This document shows, piece after piece, positions 16,754 to 26,000 of a stretch of DNA of 64,000 nucleotides. Source of the stretch: Chersky-840 sp963764205 (GTDB lineage: Bacteria > Actinomycetota > Acidimicrobiia > Acidimicrobiales > UBA8190); assembly GCA_963764205.1 (NCBI GenBank), contig CAVXRN010000004.1:62001-126000 (forward strand), read 5' to 3'. Both the position numbers and the translations under genes were made by a program. How positions within the stretch are numbered: the stretch's first letter is position 1; every line of letters begins with the position of its first letter. Below the pieces are notes generated by a model. It did no database searches. It saw only the letters and a program-made list of their open reading frames with translations, and was not told the origin of the DNA.

Positions 16754-18475
16754 GGTTGTCGGTCCGCCTCCACCGCTACCACCGCCGCCGCCGCCGGGTC
16801 CCGTGCCGGACGAAGCCGTGTAGGTGTAGTCGTCGGCGCCACTGGTCGCGCTCGTACCCGCCGGAGTGGTGACGGTGACATTGACCGTGCCGACTGATCC
16901 GGCCGGCGTCGTGGCCGTGATCGACGTGGAGCTGTTCACCGCAAAACCGGCGGCGGTGCCGTTGAAACGAACCGCTGTCGCCCCGGCGAAGTTCGCCCCG
17001 GTGATCGAGACCGAGGTCCCCCCGGCGGAGGAGCCCGACGACGGGCTCACCCCCGAGACGACGGGAGCCGCGGTCCCCGCGACGAAGGCGGCCTGGACCG
17101 CCACGAAGCTGCCCGACGAACTCGTGTTCCACGACGGGGTGGACGAGCTGTTGGGCGCGTTGGACTGCCAATCAGCCGCGTACGAGGGCGCCGACAGTGA
17201 AAAGGTCGACCAGTTCGGCTGGGGATGGGTCACCACGGAAGAGCCTGTCTCGAGCATGTCGACCAGGAAGTCCCCGTTCTGGGGGGTGATCGACGTGGCC
17301 GAGGGGTTGGAGCTGCTGCCGTGATTACTGGATCCGGCGTCGACCGAGGCGATACCCGAGACCTCCGACACCACCATCTGCACGTCGACCGAGGAGGTCA
17401 GCGAGGCGATCACCGATGTGGCGCCCGACGTCCCGGTCGACGACAACCCGACCCACACCTCGGCACTGCCGTTCCCCGACTGGCGGTAGCCCGCATTGGA
17501 GACCGGGTGCCAGATCACCCCGCCGCCCGAGAGACCGAGGGCCTCGAAGACCGATCCGGTCGCGCCGGAGGCGTCGGTACCGATCTCGGCTACGAGCGCG
17601 TCACCGGCGCCCACCCCGTTGGGCAGGGTCACCGAGCCCGACGTGCCGGAGAAAGCTCCCTGGCTCTCCTGCACGACGTTGGGGGCGTTGGACGGGCCGG
17701 CCTTGAGCGCCAGCATGGAGACTTCGAACGACGACGCCGGCGACCAGCTGTAGCTGGCGATCGGCGCCGACGAGCCCCCCACCTGGTAGTAGGTGTACGC
17801 GGGCAGGGTCGTGGTCTCAGTCCCCGCCAGGTTCCACCCCGAAGGCGTGGTCTGGGAGGGTGACCCGCCGTAGAACGACAGGGCCGACAGGACGAGCTCG
17901 CCTGGGACTGCCGACGGGCCGCTGATGTTCGAATCGCTCGTGACCGAGGACGAGGACCCGTCGTTGAGCGAGAAGTCCTGAGCCACCGGGTTGGGGAGCC
18001 CCGAGAATTCGTTGAGGACGACACTCCCCGACGGCCCTGCAGAGTTACCCGGCGCGCTGATCGAGAAGGTGGCGCTGCTCACGCCCGAGCAACCCGACAA
18101 CACGAACCAGCCCTGGTACGGCGACGTGTCGACGGGCGAGTGCTCGAAGAGCCGCTGCCAACCCGCCGGTGTGGCGCTCACCATCCCGCCCGCTCCGTTC
18201 TGCTGGGCGATGGTGACCATGGCGATCAGGGTGTCTCCGGTGTTACAGGTCGTGCCGCCCCCAAAGCTGGCGGTGATGTTGACGGTGGTTCCCACGCCGC
18301 CGGAGCCCTGGGATGCGGCGGACCGCACGAGAGTGGGTGTAGCGGCCGCGGCCAGGGACTCCTGGAGGATGTTCACCGTCGGTAGCGCCACGAGGAGCGC
18401 GACCACACACAGGATTGCACGGCGTCGGGCAGCGCCGCGGCGGCCCGACAGTTCGACTGGGTTGATCGGGGTCAA
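15989..18475 (-). CDS. Secreted IPT/TIG protein with six GYWMVGSDGGVFAFG repeats
   Basis: 828-residue exported protein of unknown function. The order is an N-terminal membrane segment (AILCVVALLVALPTVN), two Ser/Gly-rich beta modules (about 50-440), one IPT/TIG domain (VSGVSPSSGSSAGGTSVSIT to about 545), a Gly-rich linker, then six repeats of 43 residues ending at the stop. Such repeats probably form a beta-propeller or solenoid for surface binding (inference). The frame is intact. A broken near-relative follows directly upstream of it on the same strand at 18655-20767, and a third user of the repeat is the transpeptidase at 58106. Confidence 0.8.
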   Translation of the reverse strand: MTPINPVELSGRRGAARRRAILCVVALLVALPTVNILQESLAAAATPTLVRSAASQGSGGVGTTVNITASFGGGTTCNTGDTLIAMVTIAQQNGAGGMVSATPAGWQRLFEHSPVDTSPYQGWFVLSGCSGVSSATFSISAPGNSAGPSGSVVLNEFSGLPNPVAQDFSLNDGSSSSVTSDSNISGPSAVPGELVLSALSFYGGSPSQTTPSGWNLAGTETTTLPAYTYYQVGGSSAPIASYSWSPASSFEVSMLALKAGPSNAPNVVQESQGAFSGTSGSVTLPNGVGAGDALVAEIGTDASGATGSVFEALGLSGGGVIWHPVSNAGYRQSGNGSAEVWVGLSSTGTSGATSVIASLTSSVDVQMVVSEVSGIASVDAGSSNHGSSSNPSATSITPQNGDFLVDMLETGSSVVTHPQPNWSTFSLSAPSYAADWQSNAPNSSSTPSWNTSSSGSFVAVQAAFVAGTAAPVVSGVSPSSGSSAGGTSVSITGANFAGATAVRFNGTAAGFAVNSSTSITATTPAGSVGTVNVTVTTPAGTSATSGADDYTYTASSGTGPGGGGGGSGGGGPTTGYWMVGRDGGVFAFGNAGFVGSLPGIGVHVNNIVAVVPTPSGQGYWMVGSDGGVFAFGNAGFVGSLPGIGVHVNDIVAVVPTSTGRGYWMVGSDGGVFAFGDAGFVGSLPGIGVHVNNIVAVVPTATGRGYWMVGKDGGVFAFGNAGFVGSLPGMGVHVNNVVGVVSTSTGRGYWMVGSDGGVFAFGDAGFVGSVPSLGVHVSDVVGVVATSTGKGYWMVGSDGGVFAFGDAGFVGSLPGINVHVSNIVAVVPT

Positions 18476-18654
18476 CGTCCACGTCCGTCTGGTTGGCGTC
18501 GTTCATGACCACAACGACGACACTGGTAGGTCTGCGCAGTCTGATCGACCTACCTCAGCCCGGACCCAACGAGACCCCAACATGCGACCAACCCGTTCCC
18601 CGACGCAATGGCCGGAGAACGGGCTGGTCGACGAGACGAATCCCTGCTCGTGCT

Positions 18655-19419
18655 CTAGGTCGGGACGACGCCCACGATGTCGTTGACGTGGACACCGATC
18701 CCCGGCAGCGAGCCGACGAAGCCGGCGTCACCGAAGGCGAACACACCGCCGTCGGAACCGACCATCCAGTAACCCTTGGCCGTGGGGGTGCCGACCACAC
18801 CGACGACGTTGTTGACGTGGACGCCGAGTCCCGGGAGCGAGCCGACGAAGCCGGCGTCACCGAAGGCGAACACACCGCCGTCGGATCCCACCATCCAGTA
18901 CCCCTTGCCGGTGGACGTGGAGACCACGCCCACGATGTTGGACACGTGGACATTGATACCCGGCAGCGAGCCGACGAAGCCGGCGTCACCGAAGGCGAAC
19001 ACACCGCCGTCCTTGCCGACCATCCAGTACCCCTTGCCGGTTGACGTGGGGACGACGCCCACGATGTCGTTGACGTGCACCCCGAGCCCTGGGAGCGAGC
19101 CGACGAAGCCGGCGTCACCGAAGGCGAACACACCGCCGTCGGATCCCACCATCCAGTAGCCCTTGCCCGTGGCGGTCGGAACAACGCCCACGACGTTGTT
19201 GACGTGGACACCGATCCCCGGCAGCGAGCCGACGAAGCCGGCGTCACCGAAGGCGAACACACCGCCGTCGGATCCCACCATCCAGTAGCCCTTGGCCGTC
19301 GAGGTCGGGACCACGCCCACGATGTTGGAGACGTGCACCCCCAGCCCCGGGAGCGATCCGACGAAGCCGGCGTTGCCGAAGGCGAACACGCCTCCGTCCT
19401 TGCCGACCATCCAGTACCC
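18655..19419 (-). repeat. Six 129-bp coding repeats (43 aa), second array
   Basis: Same architecture and length as 15989-16753, also ending in VVPT and a stop. The units are closer to one another than to some units of the other array, which suggests local homogenisation. Confidence 0.9.
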
Positions 19420-20767
19420 GCTCCCGGCCGTGTAGGTGAAGTGGTCAACGGTGCCCGTGGGGCTCGTCCCCCCGGGCCCGATGACGGTGACGTCAACGGT
19501 GCCGGTTCCGGCCGGAGAGGTGGCGGTGATCTGGGTGGCGCTGTTCACCGTGAAGGTCGTAGCGGCGGTGGTTCCGAATTTCACCGCCGTGGCTCCAGTG
19601 AGATTGGTGCCGGTGATGGTCACGCTCGTCCCACCCGCAGGTGGGCCGGTGCCCGGAGCGACGGCCGTCACCGATGGCGACGAGGGTGTCACGTAGGTGA
19701 ACTGATCACCGGCACCAGTTGCACTCGTACCGCCGGGCGTCGTTACCTGCACGTCCACCACTCCGACCGCGTGGGCCGGCGAAACCGCGGTGACGGAGGT
19801 GATGGAGTTCACGACCACACCGGTGGCCGCGGTGCCGCCGAAGGTCACTCCGGTTGCTCCGGTCAGGTTGTTACCGGTGATCGTCACACTCGTACCACCA
19901 CCGGTCGGGCCAGACGTGGGAGCTACCCCGCTGACGGTGGGCGCCGGAGCGTTAGCGGTGAGGAGGCGCCGCGACCGATGACGAAGTGCCTGCGTCGGAG
20001 TCTGGGTCGCGGCGGGCGTCAAGGGCGCCCGACGTATTCGCGTTCCAAAGGACAATGTCGGTTGTTGTAGGCAGCGGGTGCAGCGTAGTGAACGCCGGCG
20101 GTGCTCCCAGCGGACCCGGTCTGAGCCACAAAGGCGTAACCCACGTAGAGCTCGGCGGTGCCTGTGGCCGTTGAGGGTTGGGATACGTAACGGTGGTGGA
20201 GCGAGCCGTTGGTCAGCCACCAAAGCCGTCCCATCGTCCACGTGGTCAAGGCGCCCAAACCCGACGAGAATTCCTGAGCGGCGAGCTCGACGGGACTACC
20301 GGCTACCGAGGCTGAGAGCGTCACGGTGAAGTGTTGGACGTGACCACGGAAGTGACCGTTCCCATCCACAGTCTCGGTGTCGATTCCGTCACCCGCATCC
20401 GCGTTCGCGCTCGAGCAGGGTCCAGGTGGTGACCCCTCCGCCGGTAACCCCTGACACGTGGATAGTCGCGCCGGCGGAGGGCGGCCTGGCATCGAGCACC
20501 ATGACGTCACCAACGTTCAGCGGTCGACACGCTCAGCGTGGCGGTTGTGGTGGCGACAACGGCGTCCGTGCTCACCAAGCTGCCGACCGCGGTGATCGTG
20601 GGGGTGGCGGCATCGGCCGGTGCCGCCATCAGCGGCAGGACGGCCAACATCCCTGCTCCCAGCGCTACGGACGAGGCCAACGCGACCACTCTCGTCAACG
20701 ACATCCGCCTCGATCCAGAGTGGCGGTGGGAAGCTGCATGCATGGTACGAACAGGGAAAAAGCGCAC
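18655..20767 (-). pseudogene. Secreted IPT/TIG-repeat protein with a multiply frameshifted 5' part
   Basis: The 3' part is intact: two IPT/TIG domains (SGVAPTSGPTGGGTSVTITG; TAVAPGTGPPAGGTSVTITG) and six 43-residue GYWMVG repeats. The 5' part is split over three frames: a signal peptide (VVALASSVALGAGMLAVLP then AAPADA) in 20507-20767, a module resembling 44641-45246 of the giant protein (AQEFSSGLGA) in 20019-20513, and remnants near 19960-20020. Breaks lie near 20522, 20410, 20020 and 19965. Four breaks in 560 bp is much denser than elsewhere, so real decay is more credible here. Confidence 0.75.
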
Positions 20768-20881
20768 GGGGCTACTCCTGACGGGTCACACCTGAGCGGG
20801 TGAGTGTGGGGACGGCCGCGAATGACGGTAATGCCCTGAGGGCCTCATTACAACGACCCTCGGACCCTACCCGAGGCCACA

Positions 20882-22585
20882 TTGTTTCAATCACAACGGC
20901 TAGACAACATGCTGTCCGGGACAGCGACTTCTGAGCAGGGCACTGGGCTGGGATTGACAGACTGGGAGCGCATGGCCGAAACCACGAACGCCGCAGAGGG
21001 TAATCCTGTGCTCAGCATCGTGGTCTTCGGGTACCGGAATGAGACAACCATTCTCCGCGCTGTGAGTTCCCTGTTGAACCAGGAGAGTGACGATCCGTTC
21101 GAAGTAATCGTCGCGACATCGGGTGGTGACCGCTCCGCCACTCTCGTTCGCAATGCGCATCCCGACATGAAGGTGGTCGAGTCACCCACGCGCCTGTTGC
21201 CCGGCGGCGTTCGCAACCTCGGCGCGGCGTTGGCGACGGGCGAGATCGTCACATTCCTCGAAGCCGACTGCGTTGCACGCCCGGGGTGGGTCCGGAACCG
21301 GATCGCGCTGCACCGAGCGGGTCATCAGGCCGTGGCGTCGGCGCTGGCGGGCATGGCGTCGGACGGACTGATCGCGACTGCCGCCCTCTACATCGTGCAC
21401 TCGGGTCGCCTCGAGGGACATCCGGCCGGACCGGCCCACGACTACCAGGCCTACGGCTTGTCCTTCAGTCGGGAGCTGTTCGAGCGCGCCGGGCCCTTCG
21501 ACGAGATGCTGCGCTCCTACGAGGACACGGCTATGGCCGAGCGACTGCAATCGCTCGGGGTCCAGGCGTGGTTCGCGCCCTCGGTGTGCATCGAGCACGA
21601 CGGGCCCGCCGGCCTGACCGAGATGCTCCGTGACCAATTCACCCGCGGCCAGCGAGATTCCTGGGTGGAACTGCTGAGACTCCCGCCCGGTCGGTACCGG
21701 CGGCGCTGGGAGAACGTGCCCGGCACCGAGGTCATCATGGTGGAGCTCCGGGCGCTGTACCGGCTGATCCGGCGGGTCCGATTCACCATCGACGCCGTGC
21801 GCGAAGGACACACCGGCCGCCCGTTCCGACTGGCCGGGCTCCTCGTGCCCATGGCGCTCGGTCAGATCACCTACCAGCTCGGCTGGATGGCCGACCAGCT
21901 ACGCGACACGCGCCGAGGTCGAGACACCCTGGCCAGTGGTCATCTTCCGGCCCCGTCCGGGGTCCGCCGCTGGGTCACCACCACCGGCGACCGCGTCGTC
22001 GCCCTCACCTTCGACGGCATTCCCCCTCCCGGACGGGTGGAGAAGGTTCTCGGCGTCCTGCGCTCAACAGGCGTCCGGGCCGCCTTCTTCGTCACAGGAT
22101 CGGTCGCCCACGAGAACGCCGAGGTGGTCCGGGCCATCGCCGACGCCGGCCATGTCATCGCCGGCTCGGGATGGAGCGGCGCCCCGTTCCCTTCGCTCTC
22201 CGATGCCGAGCTCGAAGACGAGCTCGGCAAGTCCGTGGCGGTGCTCGACGACCTGGCGGGACGGCCCCTCCGCTACGTCCGCCCACCCGAAGGCGCCTAC
22301 GACTGGCGGGTCATCACGACCCTCAACGCCAAGAACCTCGAGACGTGGCTGTGGACGACCCACCCCGCTCCGAGCGCGCCCGGGCCCGGTGTGGCCGACA
22401 TGGTGAGACAGGCGATGGACAATCTGACTCCGGGATCGGTCATCGTGCTCGACCTCGCCCACGCAGACCGGGTCGAGCGGGCCGTGGCGGCGCTGCCCGA
22501 GGTCATCGGCCAGGCCCGCAAACGCGGATACGAGTTCGTCTCCCTCGACTACATCCCCCCTGTCACGCCTCAAACCCCCCGCTGA
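20882..22585 (+). CDS. GT2 glycosyltransferase fused to a degenerate NodB deacetylase domain
   Basis: 567 residues. The N-terminal GT2 domain (LSIVVFGYRNE, VIVATSGGDRSATLV, RNLGAALATGEIVTFLEADC, FDEMLRSYEDTAMAERL) is a family 2 transferase. A linker with hydrophobic stretches (about 295-350) precedes a polysaccharide-deacetylase fold from about residue 370. In that domain the catalytic TFDDGP is TFDGIP and the zinc motif equivalent to NHTWSH is GSGWSG, so both metal-binding histidines and one aspartate are gone; hydrolysis is unlikely. The start is uncertain: TTG/ATG near 20882, or ATG at 20972 after GGGAG. Confidence 0.8.
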   Translation: MFQSQRLDNMLSGTATSEQGTGLGLTDWERMAETTNAAEGNPVLSIVVFGYRNETTILRAVSSLLNQESDDPFEVIVATSGGDRSATLVRNAHPDMKVVESPTRLLPGGVRNLGAALATGEIVTFLEADCVARPGWVRNRIALHRAGHQAVASALAGMASDGLIATAALYIVHSGRLEGHPAGPAHDYQAYGLSFSRELFERAGPFDEMLRSYEDTAMAERLQSLGVQAWFAPSVCIEHDGPAGLTEMLRDQFTRGQRDSWVELLRLPPGRYRRRWENVPGTEVIMVELRALYRLIRRVRFTIDAVREGHTGRPFRLAGLLVPMALGQITYQLGWMADQLRDTRRGRDTLASGHLPAPSGVRRWVTTTGDRVVALTFDGIPPPGRVEKVLGVLRSTGVRAAFFVTGSVAHENAEVVRAIADAGHVIAGSGWSGAPFPSLSDAELEDELGKSVAVLDDLAGRPLRYVRPPEGAYDWRVITTLNAKNLETWLWTTHPAPSAPGPGVADMVRQAMDNLTPGSVIVLDLAHADRVERAVAALPEVIGQARKRGYEFVSLDYIPPVTPQTPR

Positions 22586-22678
22586 CCAGGGAAACACTGC
22601 CTCGCTCCGACGCCCGGGCCCCGGTGGTCCTCCTGGCTCGCATCGCCGACCGCGGGCGAGTGCCGTAGCTCTCCGGGC

Positions 22679-24664
22679 ATGGGAGGATCAAGGGCTGTGA
22701 AACCCGCCGAGCCGAACGACTCCGAGATCGAGTGGCAGTTCGACGCGCTCGACCTCCGACCGGTGGAGCGGTGGCTGGCGGGACTACCGGGCTTGCCGGC
22801 GCACGTGAGTTTCGCCGAACGGACTCCAGACCAGGTGGCCGGCACGGTGACCGCGCAACCCCGGGCGGCCGAACGCCTCGTCGACAGCTATGTCGACACC
22901 GCCGACTGGCGGATCGGCCGTTCGGGCTTCGTCCTCCGAGTACGCCACCGCGGCGGCCGCGGCGAGGTCACGCTCAAAGACGTCGTGCAGGCCAAAGGGG
23001 GCCTACGACGTCGACTCGAAGTCACCGAACCCCTTCCCGCCGAGGGCGTCGGGGCGCTCGGGTCGACGGGCCCGGTCGGTTGGCGGCTGCACGCCCTGGC
23101 CGGCAAGCGCACCCTGCAACCGGTGCTCGAAGTCCGGACCAGGCGCCGCCCCTATGACCTGCGCGTGGCCGACGAGCGGGTGGCGGAGGTGGCGCTGGAC
23201 GAGACCACGATCGTCGTAGGCAAGGACCACCAACCGGTGCGCCTGCAGCGCGTGGAGGTCGAGGTCACCGCGCCATGGGTGAAGCGGCTCACCCCGCTGG
23301 TCGACACGTTGCGACGCGAATGCGGCCTACAGCCCGCCACACTGTCGAAATTCGAGGCCGGCATCCTGGCCGCCGGGCTGCGCATGCCTCCGCCGCCCGA
23401 TCTGGGCCCGGCATCGTTCGACGTGAATCCCTCGGTGGGCGACGTGGCATTCGCCGTCCTGCGCAAGAGCTTCAACGCCGTGCTCGCACACGAGACCGGT
23501 ACTCGACTCGGTGAGGATGCCGAAGAGCTCCACGACATGCGCGTGGCTACACGCAGGACCCGGGCTGCCCTGTCGCTGTTCCAAGACGCCCTGCCCGTGC
23601 GGTCCCGGCACATGCGGACCGAGCTCGGGTGGCTGGCGGGAGTGCTCGGTGCGGTACGCGACCTCGACGTCCAGCTCGAGCGGATGGCGGGGTGGATCGA
23701 AGGGTTCCCCGACGACGACCGCGCCGCGCTCTCCGACCTGGCGATCCTGCTCGAGCGCCAGCGCGAGGAGGCGCGCCGTGCCCTGCTGGCGTGCCTCGAG
23801 TCTGCCCGCTACGAGCGCCTGGTCGCCGGATTCGCCACCATGCTCCGCCAGGGCCCGTCGCGGCGCTCGGCCGCGGCTCGAGCGCCTGCAGTCGCCGTCG
23901 TCCCCGGTCTGATCGCCGCCCGACACCGCGCCGCTAATAAAGCAGCGCGCCGGGCCCAGCGCAGCGGTGAGGCCGACGACTTCCATCTCACCCGGATCCG
24001 GGTCAAGCGGCTGCGCTACGCACTCGAGTTCGTCTCCGACATCTACGACAAGCGGACGGCGAAGTACCTCCGCCACGTGACGAAACTCCAAGACGCCCTG
24101 GGCCTCATGCAGGATGCCCGCGTCGCCGCCGCCAGATTGCAACAGCTGGCCACGGCCGAGGGTTCGACCTTGTCCCCCACGACGGTCTTCGTCATGGGGG
24201 GCGTGACCGAGCGCTACCGCCACGAGTCCGAACGGCTCGCCCGGAAAGTTCCGGGTCTGCTCCACGAGCTCCGGGGCTCGGAATGGCGGAGCCTCGCTGC
24301 GCTCATGGAGCGCCGACGTCTCGAGCTCGGGGCTCAGTACCGCTGGCCCGGCCCGTCCACGACAGGCGCCGGTGCCAGGACCGTGCCGACACCGCCAGCC
24401 GCACCAGCCGCACCGGCGGCACCGGCGGCACCGGCGGCACCGGCGGCACCGGCGACGATCACCGAGCCCGCGCCGCCCGCTGCGCACCTCCCGCCGCCGG
24501 ATCCGACCGCTACCCACCCCGCGGCCAACCGACCTGGTCCGGCCCGGTTGGTTCCGACGTCATGGGCCTCGCAGACCGCACCGGCCTCTTCCGAGACCCC
24601 CGAGGTCGAAGCGAGCCCACCGCGACCGATCCCGTCGAGCAACGGAGAGAGCCCGCACCCTTGA
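22679..24664 (+). CDS. CYTH-CHAD domain protein with a Pro/Ala-rich tail
   Basis: Such proteins bind or process polyphosphate-like anions. The N-terminal CYTH domain (about 15-210) opens EIEWQFDALD, so the lysine of the usual ExExK motif is not obvious; LVDSYVDTADWRI, LRVRHRGGRGEVTLK and VEVEV follow. The CHAD domain (about 255-530) has HDMRVATRRTRAALSLF and FHLTRIRVKRLRYALEF, the two conserved His-helix motifs. The tail from about 560 is low-complexity (PAAPAAP, PPP) and encoded by a 9-bp repeat. Start is ATG at 22679 or GTG at 22697. Confidence 0.85.
   Translation: MGGSRAVKPAEPNDSEIEWQFDALDLRPVERWLAGLPGLPAHVSFAERTPDQVAGTVTAQPRAAERLVDSYVDTADWRIGRSGFVLRVRHRGGRGEVTLKDVVQAKGGLRRRLEVTEPLPAEGVGALGSTGPVGWRLHALAGKRTLQPVLEVRTRRRPYDLRVADERVAEVALDETTIVVGKDHQPVRLQRVEVEVTAPWVKRLTPLVDTLRRECGLQPATLSKFEAGILAAGLRMPPPPDLGPASFDVNPSVGDVAFAVLRKSFNAVLAHETGTRLGEDAEELHDMRVATRRTRAALSLFQDALPVRSRHMRTELGWLAGVLGAVRDLDVQLERMAGWIEGFPDDDRAALSDLAILLERQREEARRALLACLESARYERLVAGFATMLRQGPSRRSAAARAPAVAVVPGLIAARHRAANKAARRAQRSGEADDFHLTRIRVKRLRYALEFVSDIYDKRTAKYLRHVTKLQDALGLMQDARVAAARLQQLATAEGSTLSPTTVFVMGGVTERYRHESERLARKVPGLLHELRGSEWRSLAALMERRRLELGAQYRWPGPSTTGAGARTVPTPPAAPAAPAAPAAPAAPAAPATITEPAPPAAHLPPPDPTATHPAANRPGPARLVPTSWASQTAPASSETPEVEASPPRPIPSSNGESPHP
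24392..24455 (+). repeat. 9-bp microsatellite encoding (PAA)n
   Basis: About seven copies of gcaccggcg-type units in the tail of the CYTH-CHAD gene. Copy-number change would lengthen or shorten the tail in frame. Confidence 0.85.
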
Positions 24665-25026
24665 CGGCGCGGTCACCGCGGGCCATGGGCGGCGACCGGG
24701 CACGGGGGAAAGCGCTCTCACCCCGAGGGGGGGAGGTGAGTGAGAACGCACCGCGGGTGCCCTTCCCGGCCGCCGCCCATCGCCCGCCGGGCCACGTCCA
24801 CCTCGAATGACGGTACGCGGCACCGATGAACGGGACGCGACGAAAGCGGGGCCGGCGGACGAACTCTCGATGACCGTTGGGCGACGGCGCCGCGTCATCG
24901 GGCCCCAAGAGAGGACCCAAGATTTCGCTCCGCGTTCACGGTGTCGTGACCGAGTGGAAACGCCTGCTCCTTACGCTGTTTGTATCCGGCCGAGCAGACC
25001 GGGCGTCATGGAAAAGGGAGAGCGCC
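24665..25026. other. Intergenic region, no convincing gene
   Basis: 362 bp. An imperfect inverted repeat (ctcacc at 24717-24722 and ggtgag at 24735-24740) could terminate the CYTH-CHAD transcript. The rest shows no coding signal I trust. Confidence 0.5.
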
Positions 25027-25191
25027 ATGCGTGCAGTGATGCGGAACCTGATCGACAAGGCCCGCCGCCTGAGCGGCACGGGCGCGGTACGCAACGCCCG
25101 CCAGGAGCTGGACGACACGTCGCGTTCGGTGGTGGAGCTCGACCGCCGGCTCAGCAGAGTGTGCGATCCCACGCCGCGCCGAGCCGCCTGA
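25027..25191 (+). CDS. Small basic hypothetical protein (54 aa)
   Basis: The ATG at 25027 is preceded by AAAAGGGAG at good spacing. It encodes MRAVMRNLIDKARRLSG and continues highly charged with a predicted helix (ARQELDDTSRSVVELDRRLS) to an Arg/Ala end. I do not recognise it. The strong ribosome site and helix-like composition argue for a real gene, but the length is too short to be sure. Confidence 0.45.
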   Translation: MRAVMRNLIDKARRLSGTGAVRNARQELDDTSRSVVELDRRLSRVCDPTPRRAA

Positions 25192-25280
25192 CCGGTTCAT
25201 CGGCAACCGCCTTCAACGCTGGGGCGATGCCAGGCCCCGGGGGTCCATGGGTCCCCGGACAGCACGACAACCGGCCCGGG

Positions 25281-25286
25281 TAGGCT
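25281..25286 (+). promoter_or_regulatory. Leaderless -10 of the DtxR-family gene
   Basis: TAGGCT, 6 nt before the GTG at 25293. Confidence 0.55.
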
Positions 25287-25292
25287 CCGACC

Positions 25293-25961
25293 GTGACCGA
25301 CGGATTCCACCCCCCCGTCGAGGAGTACCTCGAAACGATCCAGTCCCTCACCGAAGAGGGGACGACCGTCATCCAGGCCCGAATCGCCCAACGCCTGGGA
25401 CGTTCGGCTCCGTCGGTGTCGGAGATGCTCGACCGCCTCACCGCAGACGGCTATATCCACCGTTCGGGCCGGACGATCGCCCTCACCGAGCAGGGCCGCG
25501 TCCTGGCCGACAGCGTGATCCGCAAACACCGCCTGGCAGAACGGTTGCTCGTCGACGTCATCGGCCTGCCGTGGCACAAGGCGCATCTCGAGGCCGGACG
25601 GTGGGAGCACGTGATCTCCGACGAGGTCGAAGAGCACCTGGTGAAGCTGCTCGGCAACCCCATGACGTGCCCGCACGGCAACCCCATCCCGGGTGCCTCG
25701 GGCGCGCCGGCACGATCGGCGAGCCAACGCAGTCTTGCGGACATCGAGCCCGGCGCCACGATTCGGCTCGAACGGATCACCGAGGAGGTCGAGCTCGACA
25801 TGGCCTCGCTCGAATACCTCGACGAGCACGGTCTCATCCCCGGCCGCTCCGCCCTGGTCCAGCGCCGAGCCGCTGACGGGACGCTCACCCTCGACGTCGA
25901 CGGGTCGACGGTGTCGCTCGGACCGGCGCTCTGCCAGCAGATGTTCGTGGCCACTGTCTGA
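25293..25961 (+). CDS. DtxR/IdeR-family metal-dependent repressor
   Basis: Metal-sensing transcriptional repressor for iron or manganese homeostasis. The 222-residue protein has the family's start VEEYLETIQSLTEEG, a winged helix (IAQRLGRSAPSVSEMLDRLTADGYI), then the dimerisation/metal domain with RLLVDVIGLPWHKAHLEAG, WEHVISDEVEEHL and NPMTCPHGNPIPG, which contain the conserved Cys, His and Glu ligands. A FeoA/SH3-like C-terminal domain follows (IEPGATIRLERI). No target metal transporter lies nearby. The GTG start fits the leaderless -10. Confidence 0.9.
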   Translation: MTDGFHPPVEEYLETIQSLTEEGTTVIQARIAQRLGRSAPSVSEMLDRLTADGYIHRSGRTIALTEQGRVLADSVIRKHRLAERLLVDVIGLPWHKAHLEAGRWEHVISDEVEEHLVKLLGNPMTCPHGNPIPGASGAPARSASQRSLADIEPGATIRLERITEEVELDMASLEYLDEHGLIPGRSALVQRRAADGTLTLDVDGSTVSLGPALCQQMFVATV

Positions 25962-25987
25962 CCGGCCTCCCCGGAAAGGGTGAAGAG

Positions 25988-25993
25988 TAGGGT
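25988..25993 (+). promoter_or_regulatory. Leaderless -10 of the PPOX-family gene
   Basis: TAGGGT, 7 nt before the GTG at 26001. It supports this start over the GTG at 25980. Confidence 0.5.
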
Positions 25994-26000
25994 CGCAGCC

